A stretch of 47,886 bases of DNA from Streptomyces sp. WM6378 (GTDB lineage: Bacteria; Actinomycetota; Actinomycetes; Streptomycetales; Streptomycetaceae). Numbering within the stretch: the stretch's first letter is position 1; every line of letters starts with the position of its first letter. The notes beneath the pieces were generated by a model. It ran no database searches. It was not told the origin of the DNA and worked only from the letters and a program-made list of their open reading frames with translations. The translations under genes and the position numbers were made by a program. The DNA lies in assembly GCF_001279695.1 (NCBI RefSeq), contig NZ_LGDD01000322.1, positions 17,274-65,159 on the forward strand. Reading direction: 5' to 3'. Shown here one piece after another: positions 8,684-17,333 of the stretch.

Positions 8684-9615
8684 GCCGGGTCGGGGCCGTG
8701 CGGGCCGGGGTGTACGCGCCCCCCGTCGCCGAGCGCGAGCTCACCGCCCGCTCCGCCGACGGCACCCCGCTGCACGTCGAGGTGCACGGGCCCGCGGACG
8801 CGCCCGCCGTCGTCCTCGCGCACGGCTGGACCTGCTCGACCGCGTTCTGGGCGGCGCAGATCCGGGCGCTGTCCGGCGAGTGCCGGGTCATCGCGTACGA
8901 CCAGCGCGGGCACGGGCGTACGCCCGCCGGCTCCTCCTGCACCACCGAGGCGCTCGCCGACGATCTCGAAGCGGTGCTCGCCGCGACGCTCGCGCCGGGT
9001 GAACGGGCCGTGCTCGCCGGGCACTCCATGGGCGGCATGACCCTCATGGCGGCCGCCGGACGGGCCGGCCTTCGCGAGCACGCGGCGGCGGTCCTGCTGT
9101 GCAGCACGGGCGCCTCGCGCCTCGTGGCCGAGTCGCGGGTGGTGCCGATGCGGGCGGGGAGGATACGTACCGGGCTCACCCGGCGCGTCCTTGGCTCGGG
9201 GGCGCCGCTCGGGCCGGTCACTCCGCTCGCCAAGAAGGTCCTGCGGTACGCGACGATGGGGCCCGGGGCCGCGCCCGACAAGGTCGAGGCGTGCGCCCGC
9301 ATCGTGCACGCCTGCCCGCGCGATGTGCGCCAGAACTGGTCCCACGTGCTGGCCGAGCTCGAACTCGGTCTGCTCGTACGGGAGTTGATGGTGCCCACCG
9401 CTGTCGTGGCCGGCCGCGTGGACCGGCTCACGCCGCCCGTGCACGCGGAGCGGATCGCGGCCGGGCTGCCCGACTGCCGCTCGCTCGACGTCCTCACCGG
9501 CGTCGGGCACATGACGCCCGTCGAGGCGCCCGAGTTCATCACCGAGAAGATCCGCGCACTGGTGGCCGCGCATCTCGTGGCCCCCGCCGCCGACGCCGAG
9601 GAGCGTGCCGTATGA
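8680..9615 (+). CDS. Alpha/beta hydrolase (esterase/lipase-like)
   Basis: A 311-residue alpha/beta-hydrolase. The oxyanion-hole HG is at residues 48-49 (LAHGWT), the nucleophile elbow is AGHSMGG with Ser116, the likely acid is Asp248 (AGRVDRLTP) and the catalytic histidine is His277 (GVGHMTP). No signal peptide is seen, so it should be cytoplasmic. In this operon it could hydrolyse the ester or lactone made by the upstream Baeyer-Villiger enzyme; that is inference from gene order. The GTG start overlaps the previous stop by 4 bases, and its own stop overlaps the next ATG by 4 bases, so the three genes are translationally coupled. Confidence 0.92.
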   Translation: MSRVGAVRAGVYAPPVAERELTARSADGTPLHVEVHGPADAPAVVLAHGWTCSTAFWAAQIRALSGECRVIAYDQRGHGRTPAGSSCTTEALADDLEAVLAATLAPGERAVLAGHSMGGMTLMAAAGRAGLREHAAAVLLCSTGASRLVAESRVVPMRAGRIRTGLTRRVLGSGAPLGPVTPLAKKVLRYATMGPGAAPDKVEACARIVHACPRDVRQNWSHVLAELELGLLVRELMVPTAVVAGRVDRLTPPVHAERIAAGLPDCRSLDVLTGVGHMTPVEAPEFITEKIRALVAAHLVAPAADAEERAV

Positions 9616-10508
9616 GCAGGGTCAGTCTGCAAGGGCAGGTCGCGGTCGTCACCGGAGCCGCGCGCGGCGTCGGCGAACTCCTCGCGCGCAAGCTGTCGGC
9701 GCGCGGCGCCAAGGTCGCGCTCGTCGGGCTCGAACCCGACGAGCTGAAGCGGGTAGCGGCGCGGCTGCACACCGAGGCCGAGTCCTGGTACGCGGACGTC
9801 ACCGACCACGCGGCGATGGCGCGGGTCGCGGGTGAGGTCAAGGAGCGGTTCGGGAAGGTCGACATCGTCGTCGCCAACGCGGGGGTCGCCTCCGGGGGCC
9901 CGTTCGTCGACTCCGACCCGGACGCGTGGCGCCGCGTCATCGAGGTCAACCTCATCGGCGGGGCCGTGACGGCTCGCGCCTTCCTGCCCGTACTGATGGA
10001 GTCGCGCGGGTACTTCCTCCAGATCGCCTCCCTCGCGGCGATCACCCCGGCGCCGATGATGACGGCGTACTGCGCCTCCAAGTCCGGGGTCGAGGCGTTC
10101 GCGCACAGCCTGCGGGCGGAGGTGGGCTACAAGGGGGTGCGGGTCGGGGTCGGGTATCTGTCGTGGACGGATACGGACATGGTGCGGGGCGCCGACCAGG
10201 ACGAGGTGATGCGGGAGCTGCGGTCCCGGCTGCCGTGGCCTTCGAACCGGACGTATCCGCTGGGGCCCGCCGTCGATCGCATCGTCGCGGGGATCGAGCG
10301 GCGGTCCTCGCACGTGTACGCGCAGTGGTGGTTGCGGGGGATGCAGTCCGTGCGGGGGTATTTGCCGGGGGTGATCGGGGCGGTGGGGGCTCGGGAGATG
10401 CGGCGCTTCGAGCCGCGGCTCAAGGGGGTTGGGCGGGGGCTGGTCGGCGCGGGCGGGGCGGCGGACGAGGAGGCCCGGGGGACTCTCCCCACCCCGCCCC
10501 TTCCCTAG
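9612..10508 (+). CDS. Short-chain dehydrogenase/reductase (SadH-like)
   Basis: A 298-residue SDR. The cofactor motif is TGAARGVG (T14-G21), the NAG motif follows at about residue 88, and the catalytic triad is Ser140, Tyr153 and Lys157 (AYCASK). Beyond the Rossmann core there is a roughly 60-residue C-terminal extension, basic and Gly-rich, of the sort seen in SDRs acting on lipids or steroids. The end is low complexity and runs into the intergenic repeat, so the last 15 residues may vary between strains. The ATG overlaps the hydrolase stop (ATGA). Together with the two upstream genes it suggests alcohol-ketone-ester conversion of a hydrophobic substrate. Confidence 0.92.
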   Translation: MSRVSLQGQVAVVTGAARGVGELLARKLSARGAKVALVGLEPDELKRVAARLHTEAESWYADVTDHAAMARVAGEVKERFGKVDIVVANAGVASGGPFVDSDPDAWRRVIEVNLIGGAVTARAFLPVLMESRGYFLQIASLAAITPAPMMTAYCASKSGVEAFAHSLRAEVGYKGVRVGVGYLSWTDTDMVRGADQDEVMRELRSRLPWPSNRTYPLGPAVDRIVAGIERRSSHVYAQWWLRGMQSVRGYLPGVIGAVGAREMRRFEPRLKGVGRGLVGAGGAADEEARGTLPTPPLP

Positions 10509-10544
10509 ACCCTCCGGGGGGTGTGGATGGGCTGAACTTGTCTC

Positions 10545-10697
10545 CTGGGGCTCCGCCCCAGACCCCGTTCGCGCCTCAAGGGCGCTCGTCCTCAATCTCC
10601 CCCAAGGCCTCAAGGGCCAGGGGGGACCCCCATGACGGGCTGAAGATGCCGGTGCCGGCCAGCAATGAGGCTGCTAGGGGCGCGGGGAACTGCGCAA
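10545..10697. repeat. GC-rich intergenic repeat, copy A
   Basis: The segment starts with the palindromic block CTGGGGCTCCGCCCCAG, followed by ACCCCGTTCGCGCCT and the CGCTCGTCCTCAA block. It ends with GCTAGGGGCGCGGGGAACTG. The same blocks recur in the gaps near 20.7, 32.4 and 42.3 kb. It fills most of the gap between the SDR and the tricorn-type gene. Bases 10597-10650 match copy B almost perfectly in inverse orientation. Confidence 0.85.
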
Positions 10698-10757
10698 CCC
10701 CGCACCCCCGGTCCGCAGGCCGAGAACGCTGCGGGGTTGGGGCACCCCGTGGCACCC

Positions 10758-13700
10758 TCAGCCCCCCACCCCCCGCGGTGGCAGCTTGGGGCGCTGGAGG
10801 TTCGGCGTTGTCGCATAGCCCGGTGGTGCCGACGCCGGGTGGAGGGTCAGGAGGTCCAGGGCCAGGCGGACCGCGTCGTCCAGTTGGGCGTGGCGGCCCT
10901 CCGCCCAGTCCAGGGGGGTGCGCAGGATCTCCAGGTCCGGTTCCACCCCGTGGTTCTCCACGGACCACCCGTACTCGTCGAACCACGCCGCGTTCATCGG
11001 CACCGTGATGACCGTTCCGTCACCCAGGGTGTGACGGCCCGTCATGCCGACCACCCCGCCCCAGGTGCGCTGGCCCACCACCGGGCCGAGCTTGAGGAGG
11101 CGGAACGCCGCCGTGATCATGTCGCCGTCCGAGGACGTGGCCTCGTCGGCCAGCGCGACCACCGGGCCCCGCGGCGCGTTCGACGCGTACGACACCGCCT
11201 GGGCGTTCCTCGTCAGGTCCCAGCCCAGGATTCTGCGGGTCAGTTTCTCCACCACCAGTTCGCTGATGTGGCCTCCCGCGTTTCCCCGTACGTCCACGAT
11301 CAGGGCCGGGCGGCTCACCTCCAGGCGCAGGTCCCGGTTGAACTGGGCCCAGCCCGAGCCGCCCATGTCGGGGATGTGCAGGTAGCCGCACTTGCCGCCG
11401 CTCAGCTCCCGTACCACCTCGCGGCGTTTGGCCACCCAGTCCTGGTAGCGCAGGGGGCGTTCGTCGACCAGGGGGACCACGGCCACTCTGCGTGATCTTC
11501 CCTCGCCCTCGGCAGGTTGGAAGGTCAGCTCCACCGTCGTGCCGCCCGCGCCCGCCAGCAGGGGGTACGGGCCCGCGACCGGGTCGACCGGGCGGCCGTC
11601 CACGTGGGTCAGGACCGCGCCTTCACGGATGCCCGCGCCCGCCAGGGGGGAACGTGCCTTGGAGTCGGACGAGTCACCCGGCAGGATGCGCCGGATCTGC
11701 CAACTCCCGTCCCTGCATACCAGGTTGGCTCCGAGGAGGCCTTGCGCGCGCTGGTAGTGCGGGGGGCCTTCGTTGCGGCGGGCGGCGGTGACGTACGCGT
11801 GTGAGGTGCCCAGTTCGCCGAGGACTTCGCGCAGCAGGTCCGCGAACTCGTCCGGGGAGGCCACGCGTTCCACCAGCGGGCGGTACTGGTCCAGGATCGC
11901 CGACCAGTCGATGCCGCACATCTTCGGCTCCCAGAAGTAGGAGCGGATGATGCGGCCCGCCTCGTCGTAGGCCTGGCGCCATTCCAGGGCCGGGTCGACG
12001 TCGTGCAGGATGCGGCGCAGGTCCAGGTAGACCGTGGAGTCGTTGTCGCCGGGTTCGGTGGCCGGGACCGCTCGCAGTTCGCCCTCGTCCACCACGACGA
12101 GTCGGCTGGCGTCGCCGCTGACCGCGAAGTAGTCGAGGTGGTCGACCAGTTCGGTCTTGCGGGCCTTGGAGATGTTGAAGTGTTCCAGGGTGGGGCGGCC
12201 CGAGGTGTCGGCCGGGTTGGCGAAGGTCTCGCCGAGCGCGCCCGAGATGGGCCAGCGCAGCCAGACCAGGCCGCCGCCCGATACCGGGTAGAGGGCCGAG
12301 TATTTGGAGGCGGAGACCGGGAACGGGGTGACTCGGCTCTCCAAGCCCTCCACCTCCACCGTCACCGTGCCGTCGCCCGAGTCGTCGAGCGGGTCCATGC
12401 CCCCCGCCGCGGGCCGCCCGTCCGGCGAGAGCGCGAACGGCGAGGGCGTCGCCGAGGACAGCGGCACCAGGTAGGGGCGGCAGCCGAGCGGGAAGGACAG
12501 GTCGCCGGTGTGGACGTCGTACACCGGGTCGAAGCCGCGCCACGACAGGAACGCCAGGTAGCGGCCGTCGCTGGTGAACACCGGGTTCTCGTCCTCGAAG
12601 CGGCCGTTGGTGACGTCCACGACGGTGCGGGCGCCGGGTCCCGAGATGCGGGCCATCTTGATCTGGCGCAGCGAGCGGCCGATCCCCGGGTGCGACCAGG
12701 TCACCCAGGCCCCGTCGGGCGAGAAGGCGAGGTCGCGGACCGGGCCGTTGACGGAGCGGATGAGCTCGGTGACCTCTCCTCCCCCAGACTCCGTCCGGGA
12801 AGTGCCCCCAGACTCCTCCGTGACGTCGATGAGCAGCAGGCGGCCGTCGTTCGCGGCGATCGCCAGGCGTTCGCCGTCCGGGTCGGACACCATCTCCTGC
12901 ACCCGGCCGAGCTCGCCGGCCGCGAGGCGGCGCGGCTCGCGCTCGCCGCTGGCGCGCGGCAGGAAGGCGATCTCGACGGCGTCCTCGCCGTCCGCGTCGG
13001 TGATGTAGGCGACCTGGCCGCCGCTGCCCAGCATCACGGGCAGCCGGACCCGTACGCCCGGGGTGTCGGCGATGGTGCGGGCCGGGCCGTCGCGGTGGGT
13101 GAGCCAGTACAGGCTGCCGCGCACCACGATGGCGCTGGCCCGGCCCGTGGTGTCGACGGACAGCGCGTCCACGTGGTTGGCGGCCGGCACCTGGTAGCTG
13201 CGCCGCCCGGCGCGGGGCCCGCCGAGCCGTACGTCCAGCTTGCGCGGCACCGAGTCGGGGGTGAGGTCGTCCACGATCCACAGGTCGCCCGCGCACTGGT
13301 AGACGACCCGGCGGCCGTCGCTGGAGGCGTGCCGGGCGTAGAAGGCGTCGTGGTCGGTGTGCCGGGTCAGGTCGCTGCCGTCGGGGAGGCAGGAGTACAG
13401 GTTGCCGACGCCCTCGTGGTCGGAGAGGAAGGCGATGCGGCCCTCGACGAACATCGGCGAGTCGAGGTGGCCGCCGATGTCGGGGAGCAGCCGTCTGCCG
13501 TGCAGCCACAGGCGGCCGGTGGCGCCGCCGCGGTAGCGCTTCCAGGCGGCCGGCTCGTGCGGCGGCTTTCCGGTGAGCAGCAGGGTGCGGCGTTCGCCGT
13601 CGACGTCGGTGACGGCGATGTCGGAGACCGGGCCCCAGGGGAGCTTTCCGCCGGGGGAGCCGTCGGTGGGCACGCTGTAGGCCCAGGAGAAGTACGAGAA

Positions 13701-14048
13701 CGGCTGGCTGTGGGAGGACACCGCGAGGATGTCGCCGTCGGGCGTCCAGCCGCACACCCGGGTGTCGGAGGACCCCCAGTACCCGATCCGGCGGGCCGGG
13801 CCGCCGGTCACCGGGGCCAGATGGATCTCCGGGTCGAGGCTGCGCCAGGTCGTGTACGCGATCTGGCTGCCGTCGGGCGAGAAGCGGGGGTGGCCGACCT
13901 TGGTGCGGTCGACGGTGACCCGCCAGGCGCGGGACGGGCTGTGCCCGGCAGGCACGAGGGGGGCGACCCACAGGTCGTCCTCGGCGGCGAAGCACAGCAA
14001 GTCGTCGTGCAGATGCGGGAACCGGAGGTACGCGGCGTCGTCACTCAC
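10758..14048 (-). CDS. Tricorn-type protease (S41 family)
   Basis: A 1096-residue homologue of the giant self-compartmentalising tricorn protease, which trims peptides released by the proteasome. The N-terminal two thirds are beta-propeller repeats with recurring FSPDG, FTSDG and LSPDG motifs. The C-terminal part has a helical domain, a PDZ-like domain (VLTHVDGRPV) and the catalytic core. The expected tetrad elements are present: His750 in GTSHAY, Ser973-Asp974 in TSSDGDM and Glu1036 in NHGVEPDLE, matching His746, Ser965 and Glu1023 of the Thermoplasma enzyme. No signal peptide is seen, so it should be cytoplasmic. The GTG start, beginning SDDAAYLRFPHLHDD, fits propeller homologues; the frame stays open for 207 more bases but covers the promoter region. 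An in-frame repeat insertion is described separately. Confidence 0.92.
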   Translation of the reverse strand: MSDDAAYLRFPHLHDDLLCFAAEDDLWVAPLVPAGHSPSRAWRVTVDRTKVGHPRFSPDGSQIAYTTWRSLDPEIHLAPVTGGPARRIGYWGSSDTRVCGWTPDGDILAVSSHSQPFSYFSWAYSVPTDGSPGGKLPWGPVSDIAVTDVDGERRTLLLTGKPPHEPAAWKRYRGGATGRLWLHGRRLLPDIGGHLDSPMFVEGRIAFLSDHEGVGNLYSCLPDGSDLTRHTDHDAFYARHASSDGRRVVYQCAGDLWIVDDLTPDSVPRKLDVRLGGPRAGRRSYQVPAANHVDALSVDTTGRASAIVVRGSLYWLTHRDGPARTIADTPGVRVRLPVMLGSGGQVAYITDADGEDAVEIAFLPRASGEREPRRLAAGELGRVQEMVSDPDGERLAIAANDGRLLLIDVTEESGGTSRTESGGGEVTELIRSVNGPVRDLAFSPDGAWVTWSHPGIGRSLRQIKMARISGPGARTVVDVTNGRFEDENPVFTSDGRYLAFLSWRGFDPVYDVHTGDLSFPLGCRPYLVPLSSATPSPFALSPDGRPAAGGMDPLDDSGDGTVTVEVEGLESRVTPFPVSASKYSALYPVSGGGLVWLRWPISGALGETFANPADTSGRPTLEHFNISKARKTELVDHLDYFAVSGDASRLVVVDEGELRAVPATEPGDNDSTVYLDLRRILHDVDPALEWRQAYDEAGRIIRSYFWEPKMCGIDWSAILDQYRPLVERVASPDEFADLLREVLGELGTSHAYVTAARRNEGPPHYQRAQGLLGANLVCRDGSWQIRRILPGDSSDSKARSPLAGAGIREGAVLTHVDGRPVDPVAGPYPLLAGAGGTTVELTFQPAEGEGRSRRVAVVPLVDERPLRYQDWVAKRREVVRELSGGKCGYLHIPDMGGSGWAQFNRDLRLEVSRPALIVDVRGNAGGHISELVVEKLTRRILGWDLTRNAQAVSYASNAPRGPVVALADEATSSDGDMITAAFRLLKLGPVVGQRTWGGVVGMTGRHTLGDGTVITVPMNAAWFDEYGWSVENHGVEPDLEILRTPLDWAEGRHAQLDDAVRLALDLLTLHPASAPPGYATTPNLQRPKLPPRGVGG
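12781..12816. repeat. In-frame direct repeats within the tricorn gene
   Basis: Two identical 12-base copies of CCCCCAGACTCC (12781-12792 and 12805-12816) flank the 12-base spacer GTCCGGGAAGTG. On the coding strand this gives the low-complexity peptide SGGTSRTESGGG in an otherwise regular propeller region. All units are multiples of three, so the frame is kept. I recognise this type of sequence as recurrent in Streptomyces genes, from memory. Confidence 0.7.
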
Positions 14049-14130
14049 CCCCCAATGCTTTCCGCGCGAGGTGCCCGCGGCAACTCGTAGGAGCGCTTTA
14101 TTCCGTTCCGACACCTGTGGTCGACGACAC

Positions 14131-14154
14131 AAGCGAAACGGTTCCGTTTCGCTT
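14131..14154. promoter_or_regulatory. 24-bp palindromic operator, probably for the TetR regulator
   Basis: Two perfect 11-base arms, AAGCGAAACGG and CCGTTTCGCTT, are separated by TT. The site lies between the divergent tricorn-type and TetR genes, 84 bases before the TetR start. Length and symmetry are typical of TetR-family operators. Confidence 0.7.
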
Positions 14155-14185
14155 CGGGGCGGGGTTACCTTCGTACGGTACGCAC

Positions 14186-14208
14186 AGTTCGTACGCGAAG
14201 TTCGTACG
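14186..14208. repeat. Direct repeats AGTTCGTACG upstream of the TetR gene
   Basis: The decamer AGTTCGTACG occurs at 14186-14195 and again at 14199-14208, a 13-base period, with related CGTACG and ATACGTG motifs on either side. They lie in the leader just before the AAGGAGAGGAGG ribosome site. They may be extra regulator sites or promoter elements. Confidence 0.45.
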
Positions 14209-14238
14209 TGCAATACGTGCAAGGAGAGGAGGTCGATC

Positions 14239-14814
14239 ATGGCGGGCAGGCTCACCCCGGAACGCGAGGCAGAGCTCTACGAGGCCGTGCTCGACCTGCT
14301 GCGCGAGGTCGGTTACGACGCCCTCACCATGGACGCCGTCGCCACCCGCACCCGCTCCAGCAAGGCCACCCTCTACCGCCAGTGGGGGAGCAAGCCGAAG
14401 CTGGTCGCGCGCGCTCTGCGGCACAACAAGCCGGTCAGTCTCGCCGAGATCGACACCGGGTCGCTGCGCGGCGACTTCCGCGAGCTGGTCTCCCGCGAGG
14501 ACGACTGCAAGATGGAGAAGGACTCCGCGCTGATGCGGGGTCTGACGCGGGCCGTCCACGACAACCCCGATCTCCACCAGGCACTGCGGGAACTGCTCAT
14601 CGAGCCGGAGATCACCGGTCTCGACGCGGTGCTGCGACGCGCCGTGGACCGCGGTGAGGTCCGCGGGGACAACCCCGCGTTGTCCTATGTTGTACACATG
14701 TTGGTCGGCGCGTTCGTCGCCCGGCAGCTCATCGAGGACCGCCCGGTCGACCGGGCCTTCCTCGGCCATTACATCGACGCCGTGGTCCTCCCCGCCCTCG
14801 GTGACCCCAGCTAG
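14239..14814 (+). CDS. TetR/AcrR family transcriptional regulator
   Basis: A 191-residue TetR-family repressor. The N-terminal helix-turn-helix spans about residues 10-56: VLDLLREVGYDALTMDAVA, then TRSSKATLYRQWGSKPKLV with the recognition helix. The C-terminal half is the all-helical ligand domain, with the typical dimer helix SYVVHMLVGAFVARQL. The ATG is 5-6 bases after a strong GGAGAGGAGG ribosome site; the upstream open frame overlaps the divergent gene. It lies directly before an MMPL exporter with no intervening terminator, so it probably controls that exporter and itself through the palindrome upstream. The ligand is unknown. Confidence 0.93.
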   Translation: MAGRLTPEREAELYEAVLDLLREVGYDALTMDAVATRTRSSKATLYRQWGSKPKLVARALRHNKPVSLAEIDTGSLRGDFRELVSREDDCKMEKDSALMRGLTRAVHDNPDLHQALRELLIEPEITGLDAVLRRAVDRGEVRGDNPALSYVVHMLVGAFVARQLIEDRPVDRAFLGHYIDAVVLPALGDPS

Positions 14815-14924
14815 ACCACCCTCCCCACGCACCACCCGCCCCACCTGACGCACGCCGCTCTCGTCGTCGGGCTGGTTCCCCATGCCCTGCTGGTTCCATA
14901 CGACTTGACCGGGAGTACGCCCTC

Positions 14925-17162
14925 GTGGCCACGTTCCTCTATCGCCTAGGCAGGTTCGCCTTCCGGCGCCGCCGCTACGTCGCCCTGGTGTGGGTGGCGC
15001 TGCTCGCCCTCGCCGGGTTCGGCGCCGCCTCAGCCGCCACCGCCACCTCCTCCTCGTTCTCGATCCCGGGCACCGAGGCGCAGCGCGCGTTCGACCTGCT
15101 CAAGGAGCGGAACCCGAACGCGAGCGCCGACGGTGCCACCGCCCGGATCGTCTTCAAGGCGCCCGAAGGCCAGAAGATGGCCGACCAGGCCAACAAGGCC
15201 GCGGTCGAGAAGACGATCGCGGGCCTGAAGGCCGGCTCGGACCAGGTCGCCGCGGTGACCGATCCGTTCAAGGCCAACGCCGTCTCCAAGAACGGCCAGG
15301 GCCCGATCGCGTACGTCCAGGTGTCGTACAAGGCCAACGCGATGCAGCTCACCGACGACACCCGTGACGCGCTCAAGAAGAGTGGCGACGAGGCGAAGAA
15401 GGCCGGGCTCACCGTCGAGATCGGCGGTGACGCGCTGCAGGCCATGCCGGAGCAGGGGGCCGGCGAGATCATCGGCGTGATCATCGCGGGCGTCGTCCTG
15501 GTGATCACCTTCGGGTCGCTGGTGGCGGCCGGGCTCCCGCTGCTCACCGCGCTCATCGGCGTCGGCATCGGCATCTCCACGATCACCGCGCTCGCCAACG
15601 TACTCGACCTCGGCACCACCACCGGCACCCTCGCGATGATGATCGGGCTCGCGGTCGGCATCGACTACGCGCTGTTCATCGTCTCCCGCTACCGGGCCGA
15701 GCTGGCCGAGGGCAGGGAGCGCGAGGAGGCCGCCGGACGGGCCGTCGGAACGGCCGGCTCCGCCGTGGTGTTCGCCGGTCTGACCGTGGTGATCGCACTG
15801 GTCGGCCTCGCCGTGGTCAACATTCCGATGCTCACCAAGATGGGCGCGGCCGCGGCCGGCACGGTCGTCATCGCCGTCCTCATCGCGCTCACCCTGATCC
15901 CCGCGCTGCTCGGCTTCGCCGGCAAGCGCGTGCTCGGCCGCAAGGCCCGCAAGGCACATGAGCAGGGCGAGAAGACCGCCTCGGGCAAGCCCAACATGGG
16001 CACCCGCTGGGCGAGCTTCGTGCTGCGCAAGCCGGTGTGGGTGCTGCTCGTCGGCGTGCTCGGCCTCGGCGCGATAGCGCTGCCGGCGAGCTCGCTGCAG
16101 ATGGGCCTGCCGGACGACGGCTCGCAGCCGACCTCCACCACGCAGCGCCGCGCCTACGACACCCTTTCCGAGGGCTTCGGGCCCGGCTTCAACGGGCCGC
16201 TCATGGTCGTCGTCGACGGCAAGGACAGCACGAACCCGCAGGCCGCCGCCAACAAGACGGTCGACGCGATCAAGAAGCTGCCGGACGCGGGCCCGGTGCT
16301 CCCGCCCCTGTTCAACAAGGACCACGGCAACAACACGGCGACCATCACGGTCATACCGAAGTCCAAGCCGTCCTCCACCCAGACCGAGGACCTGGTCCAC
16401 TCGATCCGGGACACCAACGAGTCGATCAAGGCCGAGACCGGGGCGAAGCTCCTGGTCACCGGCTCGACCGCGATGAACATCGACTTCTCGCAGAAGATGA
16501 ACGACGCCCTGCTGCCCTACCTGGCACTCGTCGTCGGGCTCGCCTTCCTGCTCCTGATGGTGGTCTTCCGTTCGGTCCTGGTCCCGCTGAAGGCGGCCCT
16601 CGGCTTCCTGCTCTCGGTGGTCGCCGCCCTCGGCGCGGTCGTCGCGGTCTTCCAGTGGGGCTGGCTCGGCTCGCTGTTCGGCGTGCAGCAGACCGGCCCG
16701 ATCATGTCCATGATGCCGATCTTCATGGTGGGCGTGGTCTTCGGTCTCGCGATGGACTACGAGGTCTTCCTGGTCACGCGGATGCGCGAGGCGTACGTCC
16801 ACGGCGAGCGGCCCGGCCAGGCGATCGTCACCGGGTTCAAGCACGGCGCCCGGGTGGTCACCGCAGCCGCGGTGATCATGATCGCGGTGTTCTCCGGCTT
16901 CATCGGCTCCAGCGAGCAAATGATCAAGATGATCGGCTTCGGCCTCGCGATAGCGGTCTTCTTCGACGCGTTCATCGTCCGCATGGCGATCGTGCCCGCG
17001 GTGCTCGCGCTGCTCGGCGCGAAGGCCTGGTGGCTGCCGCGCTGGCTGGACCGGGTGCTGCCGAACGTCGACGTCGAGGGCGAGGGCCTGCGCAAGCAGG
17101 AGGCCGCCGAACTCGACAGCGACGGCGACCCCGACGGACGTCGCGAGCTGGCGCGGGTCTGA
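14925..17162 (+). CDS. MMPL family transporter (RND superfamily exporter)
   Basis: A 745-residue MMPL-type exporter of lipids or drugs driven by the proton gradient. It has the two-half RND layout: membrane helix 1 near residues 18-35, a large extracytoplasmic loop, helices 2-6 from about residue 175, a second loop from about 370, and helices 8-12 after about 530. The proton-relay Asp-Tyr pairs of MmpL proteins are present as GIDYALFIVSR and AMDYEVFLVTR. The GTG start, behind GGGAG, gives ATFLYRLGRFAFRRRRYV, the common actinobacterial MMPL N-terminus. It follows a TetR gene by 110 bases and is the likely regulated pump. The cargo cannot be read from the sequence. Confidence 0.93.
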   Translation: MATFLYRLGRFAFRRRRYVALVWVALLALAGFGAASAATATSSSFSIPGTEAQRAFDLLKERNPNASADGATARIVFKAPEGQKMADQANKAAVEKTIAGLKAGSDQVAAVTDPFKANAVSKNGQGPIAYVQVSYKANAMQLTDDTRDALKKSGDEAKKAGLTVEIGGDALQAMPEQGAGEIIGVIIAGVVLVITFGSLVAAGLPLLTALIGVGIGISTITALANVLDLGTTTGTLAMMIGLAVGIDYALFIVSRYRAELAEGREREEAAGRAVGTAGSAVVFAGLTVVIALVGLAVVNIPMLTKMGAAAAGTVVIAVLIALTLIPALLGFAGKRVLGRKARKAHEQGEKTASGKPNMGTRWASFVLRKPVWVLLVGVLGLGAIALPASSLQMGLPDDGSQPTSTTQRRAYDTLSEGFGPGFNGPLMVVVDGKDSTNPQAAANKTVDAIKKLPDAGPVLPPLFNKDHGNNTATITVIPKSKPSSTQTEDLVHSIRDTNESIKAETGAKLLVTGSTAMNIDFSQKMNDALLPYLALVVGLAFLLLMVVFRSVLVPLKAALGFLLSVVAALGAVVAVFQWGWLGSLFGVQQTGPIMSMMPIFMVGVVFGLAMDYEVFLVTRMREAYVHGERPGQAIVTGFKHGARVVTAAAVIMIAVFSGFIGSSEQMIKMIGFGLAIAVFFDAFIVRMAIVPAVLALLGAKAWWLPRWLDRVLPNVDVEGEGLRKQEAAELDSDGDPDGRRELARV

Positions 17163-17180
17163 CCCCCGCCTCCTGAACGC

Positions 17181-17216
17181 CGGGACCCTTCGAACCGAGC
17201 GGCCGTGGGTCCCGGC
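17181..17216. terminator. Bidirectional terminator hairpin after the MMPL gene
   Basis: Perfect 9-base arms CCGGGACCC and GGGTCCCGG with an 18-base loop lie 18 bases after the MMPL stop, in the gap between two convergent genes. There is no T-run, which is common in Streptomyces. A second small hairpin, CATGTC-GTAA-GACATG (17294-17309), lies just beyond the stop of the SsgA-like gene. Confidence 0.6.
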
Positions 17217-17333
17217 CGACGTCGGCGGCCTGTGGGGACGGGACCGCCGGCGCCCCTCGGCCCCTCGTGCGTACCGCGCACGGGGGGCCTCCGCATGTCG
17301 TAAGACATGTTGTACGGAATGGCGTACGGAAGC

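Noticed and set aside
12003..14090. A 695-codon open frame on the plus strand opposite the tricorn-type gene
   Set aside because: It is an antisense shadow in high-GC DNA; its translation is Ala/Gly/Arg/Val-rich with no motifs, while the minus strand has full catalytic and propeller motifs.
14881..14924. Direct repeat CTGGTTCC twice just before the MMPL gene
   Set aside because: Eight-base repeats are expected by chance, and no dyad or promoter context supports a function.
15030..16919. A 629-codon minus-strand frame opposite the MMPL gene
   Set aside because: Rich in Asp/His/Glu/Arg from the complement of GC-rich codons; no domain seen.
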